64,000 bases of DNA, from contig JAHRBS010000010.1 of assembly GCA_024305745.1 (NCBI GenBank), positions 3,789,501 to 3,853,500 of the forward strand. Reading direction: 5' to 3'. The DNA is from Polyporus tsugae (Eukaryota; Basidiomycota; Agaricomycetes; Polyporales; Polyporaceae). The notes under the pieces are model-generated. The model saw only the letters and a program-made list of their open reading frames with translations, had not been told where the DNA came from and made no database searches. The position numbers and the translations under genes were made by a program. How positions within the stretch are numbered: the stretch's first letter is position 1; each line of letters begins with the position of its first letter. This document shows positions 57,401 through 64,000 of the stretch, piece after piece.

Positions 57401-60400
57401 GGCGAAAGTTGGACGTGGTCTGGCCGGAAAGCCAGCTGGACCGTATCCAATGCTTCCCCTGATCAGTGCTCCTCAGCTTGTCCAAGGGAGCAGAACTTGA
57501 TGGCATGTGGTGCAGATAAGACGAAGAGAGCGCGCGTGTTGCCTTTATATGTGCGAAGCCTTGGTGAATAGACGTCAGCTCGGATGGACGAATCTCCCAG
57601 TCCAGGTCAGACCTGTGAGGTCTCTGAGGTTCGATATGTCGTTGTCCTCTCGTATCAAGTGCCTATATTATTCTGAGAATCAGACGCATCCATCGTAGCG
57701 ACAGGGTTCCTGCGGAATTATGTATACGTACAGAAAACACTCACTGCGTTTTGCATCATGCATGACCTCGTCCGCGCTGAACGACGTGGGACGAGATGAG
57801 GTGTGGACAGCAGTTAAGGATTTGATGCGACCTCGTTTGATGTGGGTAGATCATATCGCGCGGACCGGGCAACAGAAGGTTGTTTCAGACGAGATCATAA
57901 CAGAGACTCGGAGGTAAGTAAGAGAGAGGTGCCACTGACCAGGAGCCGACCGGGGCATAAGCGCTCCCGCAGCCAAATTTCTCGCACGCCTCCACACGCC
58001 CGCGCCTAGTCACTTGATCTCGTTTGCACCTCCGACACCACCTGTGTTCATACACTCACTATTCAGTGCTGAAGGATATCGGCGTCGGGTCCAGGAGCTG
58101 ACTCGGATATCCCCGTCGTGTTGAAAATTCACGTCGAGATCAACCAAGTGCGTAACAGTTCTCTTTCGCTTGACCTTCCTCGCTGAGAGCCGGAGATGGC
58201 GCGACGCTCATTTTCTGCAGGTCTTCTTTCGATTTTCCCCGTTTTTTCTCCATCTCTATCACTTTGCCTCCGGATCCCTCCTGGTGCCAGACGTAACGTC
58301 AAGCACCGGCTGGCCCAAGAACCTGACTTTCGTGGACGGTTTTCGATCCACAGATCCAGTATTCGGTAGGGTGGTGGGTCGTGACAGGTGGAGCGGAGGT
58401 GGAGGGTACGAAGCATGGGGCAGGTAAGGCTGGTATGACTGCGACGTTCAACTTCACACGTGAGTCGCCTCGTCGGCCACGGATGAGAATCATGAGATCG
58501 CTTAAGCTATCAATTACCAGGTACGTTTATTAGCGTCATCGGCTCTCTGGGTTCCGTAGATGTCTAGTGACGGCGTACCGACGACAAGTACACCATCGAC
58601 GGCGCCATTGTCGACACATACACAGCCCCAGTGCTAATTCCTGGGATCTTCACGTTCAAGCAGACATTCTTCAACTCCCCAACCCTCGATGCAGGGAAGC
58701 ACACGCTTGTAATTACGAACGTCAACGGCACGAGTCCCAATCTCGTATGGCTCGATTACACCCTCTTTGCTGAATCTGCGCCGTCTTCTACGAGATCGAC
58801 TACCCTGTCGTCTGCGACCCCCGACGCGAGTCTTCAACCTTCATGCAGAGGGGTCGCATGACTCCAACGTCGGTACCATTGTCGGTGGTGTTGTCTCGCA
58901 TTGGTCACCAGTGGGTTCGTTGCCGTGGTGGTTGGTCCAGCGCCATCGAGCCCACGCCTTCGCTGCGGTCGCTCCCAGTGGTAAGTTCTATTTTTTTTTC
59001 CCATTCCGTTTCCGGGGTCAATCTCACCAACGGCCAAGAAGCAGCAGGAGCGTCAGACATTTCATTCGGCCATTCGACGCCTGGGCGCCCACTGGCACAA
59101 CCACACAGACCCGACCGTGACCTCTGAATCGACGTTCTGAATCGAAGGGTCGTCGTCTCCGACTCTAGTACGCCTGTATGTCGTGACGGAATCGAGTGTA
59201 GGCCCTGGAACCGTTCTGTCGTGGTCGACGCGGCCAGACTTTGCCTATCAACGCTCCTATTCGGCCCCTGCGGTGGATAATTCGAAGGATGCCATTTCGT
59301 CGAGGGCGGGACACGGAGCTCATCAGGGCGACATGGAGACTGCAGCTCCTCCGCTGTACATGCAGTAGTCGAACTGCGACTCCAATCATGTCGACGTCGA
59401 GTCAGGGGGCTTTTCGTTGTCTTGGTGAGCGATACAGGAATCAACCTGAATAGACTCGTGGATGTGGGTCCTAACATTTTTAAGCCGCCGAGGGGCAGCA
59501 ACCGGGTGGGCAGCACCAAGAGAAACTTGACAGAACGACGCCTTCGGGGACCTTTGGCAAGATGATCGACCGCCGCATTGGAGGCTTTGCTAACGATTAA
59601 TGTGGACCCTGGAAGCATCTGCCAAGTGCGAGTAAGTACGCGGGAAGGCTCGGAGTCTGAATCGTCATCGGTCGCCAGAACTTGGGCATCGTCGTTCGAA
59701 AGCTTGTAAGGCTGGCAAAAGGCATCCATTATTCGCCTGATGCTGCTGAGGCTGGGTGAGATACACTAGAAGCAAAGAATGGCAGGCAGTCCATGCAAAC
59801 AAAGGAGTGACTCTTCTCCACACCCGCGAACTGGAGAAACGACTGGCTGACATCCCTTCATGTCCCACCGCCCAGAATATTAATGTTGAAGTTGAACAAC
59901 CTGCGGTGAACAGCGCTTCAACGTTTCAGCACAGAACACCCCATGCCGACGCTAGAAAAAGCTTACCTCAAGCCTGGGGGTTAACATACGCCGCGATGCC
60001 CTCGTCGGTGTACCCGAGGTTCTTCACCGCGTTGTCCCTCTCCTCCGCGCTCGTCGTGTAGAAGTGGTCCGTCCCCAATCCGCTGTACATCCGGTACAGC
60101 GGCACCGTCCCGCACAGCGGCGTCCCGTACACATAGCCCGTGACGCCCTCCTCGACGTACCCGTGCTCCCCGGCGATGATGCGCTCGTACGCGTCCGTCG
60201 TGTAGACGCGGTCGGACCCGCCCGAGCTGTAGAGGCGGTAGAGCGGGATGGTGACGGGGGTCTGCTCCGCGTGGATCATCGCCGCGTCGCCCTCCTGGTT
60301 GTAGCCTAGGTGCGTGACCGCGTACTGCATCTCGGTGGCGTTGGTGGTGTAGAAGTAATCCTTGGCGGAGGGGCTGTAGGCCCGGAGCAGGGGGACGGTG

Positions 60401-63400
60401 GGGTACCAGCAGGTGTGGTGCTGTGATGCATGCGATCATCGCTGACGGTCAACAAAGGGTGTAAGCGGGGGGTGCTACGTCGGACGGGGCTCACCTGGAG
60501 ATGAGCAGGCGCGGCGGGCTCAGACTGAGCCTGGACGGCGGAGACCACGGCGGAGATGAAGGCGGCAGCAAGAGCGAACTTCATGGCGATTGTAGGGACT
60601 GGACTGGGCTGGACGAGTCGTAGGACGCAGGACAGAGTACTGCTGGGCCTGGTATCTCCTGGCATCTTGGGACCGCTTTTATACGTCTAGGCGGCTTCAG
60701 CGAGCTGCTGGCCGGTGCGTCCTAGGACATTCATGCGCGACAAGCTGGCACCGACGAGGTCGGCACATTCAACGCTAACCGCAAGTAGTGGTAGTAGTGC
60801 TTACTCTCGCGGCCGTGCATTCTAGTTCAAGAACCATGAAGCGATTAACATCACTCTGGCCACGATAAATTGCTAGGATCGAAGGATTACTTGGACGTTA
60901 ATTTGAATAAGAAGTGATCCGAATGATCGTGTGTCCGAACATTATGGTCCAAGTTATGGAACCGTCCGGAACCACTGCCAGCGAAGTCCCGGGGTAGACG
61001 GTCTGAATCCTGGGGCGAAGAGTCAATGTCAAACAGCCGGCACCATGGTCCAAAGAGAGTGCGCACCTTGGGGGCATAATAGCATTTCATACTAGATCAA
61101 CGTCACGGTAATTGACTACTTAGAGGGCTGTCAACGAGTCGACCATGACTCCGGCTGGCGGATGTCCGGACTGCCGGTTTTGGAAGTCCTAGCGCCCGTG
61201 CTGACCGTGGGTTCGAAGTGCTCGCAGGTCACTATTGCAGGGCTCATTTGTTTTCAGTTCTTGTTGACGGATGGGCTCGGGCTTTGAGAGCCGGGTACCC
61301 GGGGCATCAGATATTGAAGCGCATAGCCAGACTACCCATCATTGAAGCAACATACATACTGACGCAAGGAGCAGAGAGAAAGAGGACGTACGTGAAATCG
61401 TTATTCCCACATTCCCGCCGCGGGACTGCGGGACTCGGCAAAGCACGTGATCGGTCGAGAACCGGACCGAAGGAAGCGCCCTATTGGTGCTGTCAAGAAG
61501 CGCCGATCACGTTGATCGTGTCGATTGTGAGTCTTCGTCTTCACATCCACCGCACGGCCCCACTGGGTCCAGGCAGGATGATTCCCTTCGAATACATTCT
61601 TTGTACCCACTGTATACCGCACTATCACTATTGCTTGCCTCTCTCCCTTCAATGGACTGTCTTGGCAACATCTGCGATGCTCTGGCGAGGAAGTCCCCTG
61701 GGCTCGAGCGTGACGTCCGGTTCAGCACAATCACCAAATTCATCCGCCTCACCGTCTCTCTGAAACCCACCATCATCCATAGCCAAGACGTGACCTTCGA
61801 CCCCTCACATATTCCCCAGGACCTGAGTGACAACATCCGACACTATCTCGCCGAACAGCTTGCAATATCGGAGACTACTGTGGATGGTCTATGGGATGCT
61901 TTCCGTGGCATGATTTGGGCGGACGAGGGGAATGACAATGGCACTGTGACTGCGTTGGACAGCGAAGCACTTCCAAGGATGCATGGGAAGCTGGAGGAGA
62001 AGTTCCAGTTTGGTATGTTGTTGCATTTCTGTTTCGATTGTCGCCTGACCAATGGATTGTGCCCCAAGGCGGACGGATGCTGTACCCCCCGGTTTGTGTG
62101 TGTGACCGCACATATTGCAGCAACCAGCGGCTTCTGCGGGACTGTCGTGAGCGGAACAAAGTGTCCTTGTTCACGTTGGACAAGGGCGTGCAGGATGCAT
62201 ATTCAGTCCATCTTTACTGCTACGGTATGTGATTCCTGAGTGCCGTCGCTTTCCTGTTACCCATATGAATCTGTCTACGGTTTCAAGCCTGCCAAATGAC
62301 ATACCACCACAACTACACTGTGCATAAAGGTGTACGCACCTATTACCCTGGCGTTCCTGAGTGCATTCAAGTTGCCGAACACTTCTTCGTTGAATCTCGG
62401 CTCCTGACGCTCTTCGCGAGCTTGTCACTCTTCTCTTGGACGTCCGCAACGAATGCAGCCCACATCTACCACCACTCTCTCTTACAGCTCGACCCCAAGC
62501 AATACTCTATTGCATGGTACAAGCTATGTGCCGAACATGTATGGAACGGATATGTTATCCAATCACTCCTTCGTGACGCCGCCGGCCACGGGTACATCCT
62601 CACTGTCCCACACACCGGGGATCAAAAAGACCGGTTCAACGCTGCGATGGAGGCACAGAATGCATATATGCGTCGGAGTGGTCAGAAGGAATTCACGCAC
62701 TGGTGCACGAAGTGCGTCTGGCGTTATGATGAATCAGATGGTAGCATTACCTGTGAGTCTCCGCTTGCTTTCGGGAATTCAAATGAGCTAATACAGCGGT
62801 CCAGCCTATGTAGATGCTGTTGTCACTGATGGCATTGAAATCGGACGTCCATGTTGCAGCGTCCGCCACTGTACAGTTCCCCTCACCTCGACGCAAGACC
62901 GCTTCTGTCCAGCTCACCATAGCGAGGCTCTGTGCTGCATAGTTGTTGACTGCAGTGCCCCCATTGAACCTGGGTTCCGTACATGCTCTGATGCCACCCA
63001 CCATGCCATCGAGGCCCGCTATCGTCTTCTCAATAAGGCCACCTTTCATCTTCGAGCACGGCTCCAGTGAACAAAGGTCATGCAGCCCAATGATTCAGTA
63101 CATCCTACTGTGCAAGCCGACGAGGTGCTGGGTGTTGATTCTGAAGGCGTGCTCGAGATGGAGGTCCAGAATCCCGCAGCCCCATGCGCAGACAAGCCTG
63201 TAGAGGGGACTCGTCACCTGCGGGCCATGTTTGGACGGTGGCGGACACACAATGAGCAGCTCTTTGTGTGTCCTTGTGGTATCATCATCGCCCGTGACAC
63301 CTGTTACAGCTCCAAAACAGTGCCCCAGATCGCGGTGAGTGAATGAATGTGTGCTCAATATCTCCTGACTGATTTGTGCTGCTAGGAAATGACATGGTGC

Positions 63401-64000
63401 CTTTTCCAGGAGCCAAAGTTCTTTCCACGCTTCCTCATTTACAACAATGGGTGTTGTCTATACCTTCACTGCGAAGCGTCAGGCGATATGCTCCACCGCC
63501 ACATCGGAATGCCGGTGGACGTGTTTTACTGGAAATCCAAGCACAAGAAGAGCGATGATGCGTGCTCGAAGCACTGCAACCCGTACAACTTCCCTGAGCT
63601 CCTCCAGGACGACAAGGAGTCATGGTATTTCAACACGTTGATTGCTGAACAAACAAATGTCTGGATGGGTGGGTATCACGCGATCCTTCAGGAGATGACT
63701 GGCATCAAGTATGACTTCTTTCTTGACCAGAGTATCATGGACAAGAATGAGTTGACTTGGGCGAAGCTGGCTGCAGATGGATACTTACCTGGCTACTGTC
63801 CAGATATGCAGTTTACGGCGGCTTGAGTCCCTCATACGAATAGTTTTATTTCGCAATCATTCTTTTCTTCTTCCCCTTGGACCTACAACTTGTCATGCCC
63901 GGTTGCAGATATTGGCTTCATTTGATTACTAGACTCGCTTCGACTCAGTGACTACATACAGTACAGCTTGGGATGCTCGCGAATCCTGCGCTGCAGCTCA

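Overview
The window looks like nuclear DNA of a filamentous basidiomycete, probably a wood-decay agaricomycete. Genes are GC-rich and cut by many short (about 50-130 nt) GT-AG introns. Several families present are typical of Agaricomycetes: a CxC5/CxC6 KDZ-associated protein, a DUF5648-like secreted protein, a DUF6534 fragment and a family of about 400-450 aa arrestin-like proteins. Exon boundaries below were assigned by hand from splice consensus, reading phase and comparison between paralogs.

Left flank (1-6839): a complete ABC-F ATPase gene of the Arb1/ABCF2 type (+, 8 exons), a 415-bp TA-flanked MITE, and a complete protein phosphatase 4 catalytic subunit gene (-, 8 exons, ending in the DYFL* tail).

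Central array (about 7.9-54.8 kb): four tandem units read on the minus strand (right to left). Each is built from a type I arrestin-like gene, a type II arrestin-like gene, an uncharacterised gene 'U', an F-box/WD40 gene, and a plus-strand fragmentary block. The rightmost unit begins with a dynamin-family GTPase gene. The left end (7.9-15.0 kb) is an inverted copy of the right end with the same order: decayed dynamin, type I arrestin, type II arrestin, U, truncated F-box. The two arms are about 98% identical where I compared them in arrestin exon 1. Two further arrestin-like genes (type III, 15.0-18.7 kb) lie between. In total there are 11 arrestin-like loci plus small fragments: six with fully open spliced frames (the A1, A2, A4, A5, A7 and A11 entries), one with an altered tail (A12) and four pseudogenes. 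One F-box/WD40 copy of three long ones is fully open.

The intact arrestin-like proteins end in PPxY or LPxY motifs that span the last splice junction. Such motifs are ligands of the WW domains of Rsp5/NEDD4 HECT ligases. Together with the F-box/WD40 proteins (likely SCF substrate receptors), the locus reads as a co-amplified, fast-decaying array of two kinds of ubiquitin-ligase adaptor. That joint function is inference.

Right flank (51.4-64 kb): the intact dynamin-family GTPase, a 13-exon S1/P1 nuclease with a 5-nt micro-exon, a decayed SKG6-like membrane-protein gene, a small secreted DUF5648-like protein, and a CxC5/CxC6 gene whose frame is broken only by one in-frame TGA. I saw no rRNA, tRNA or CRISPR.
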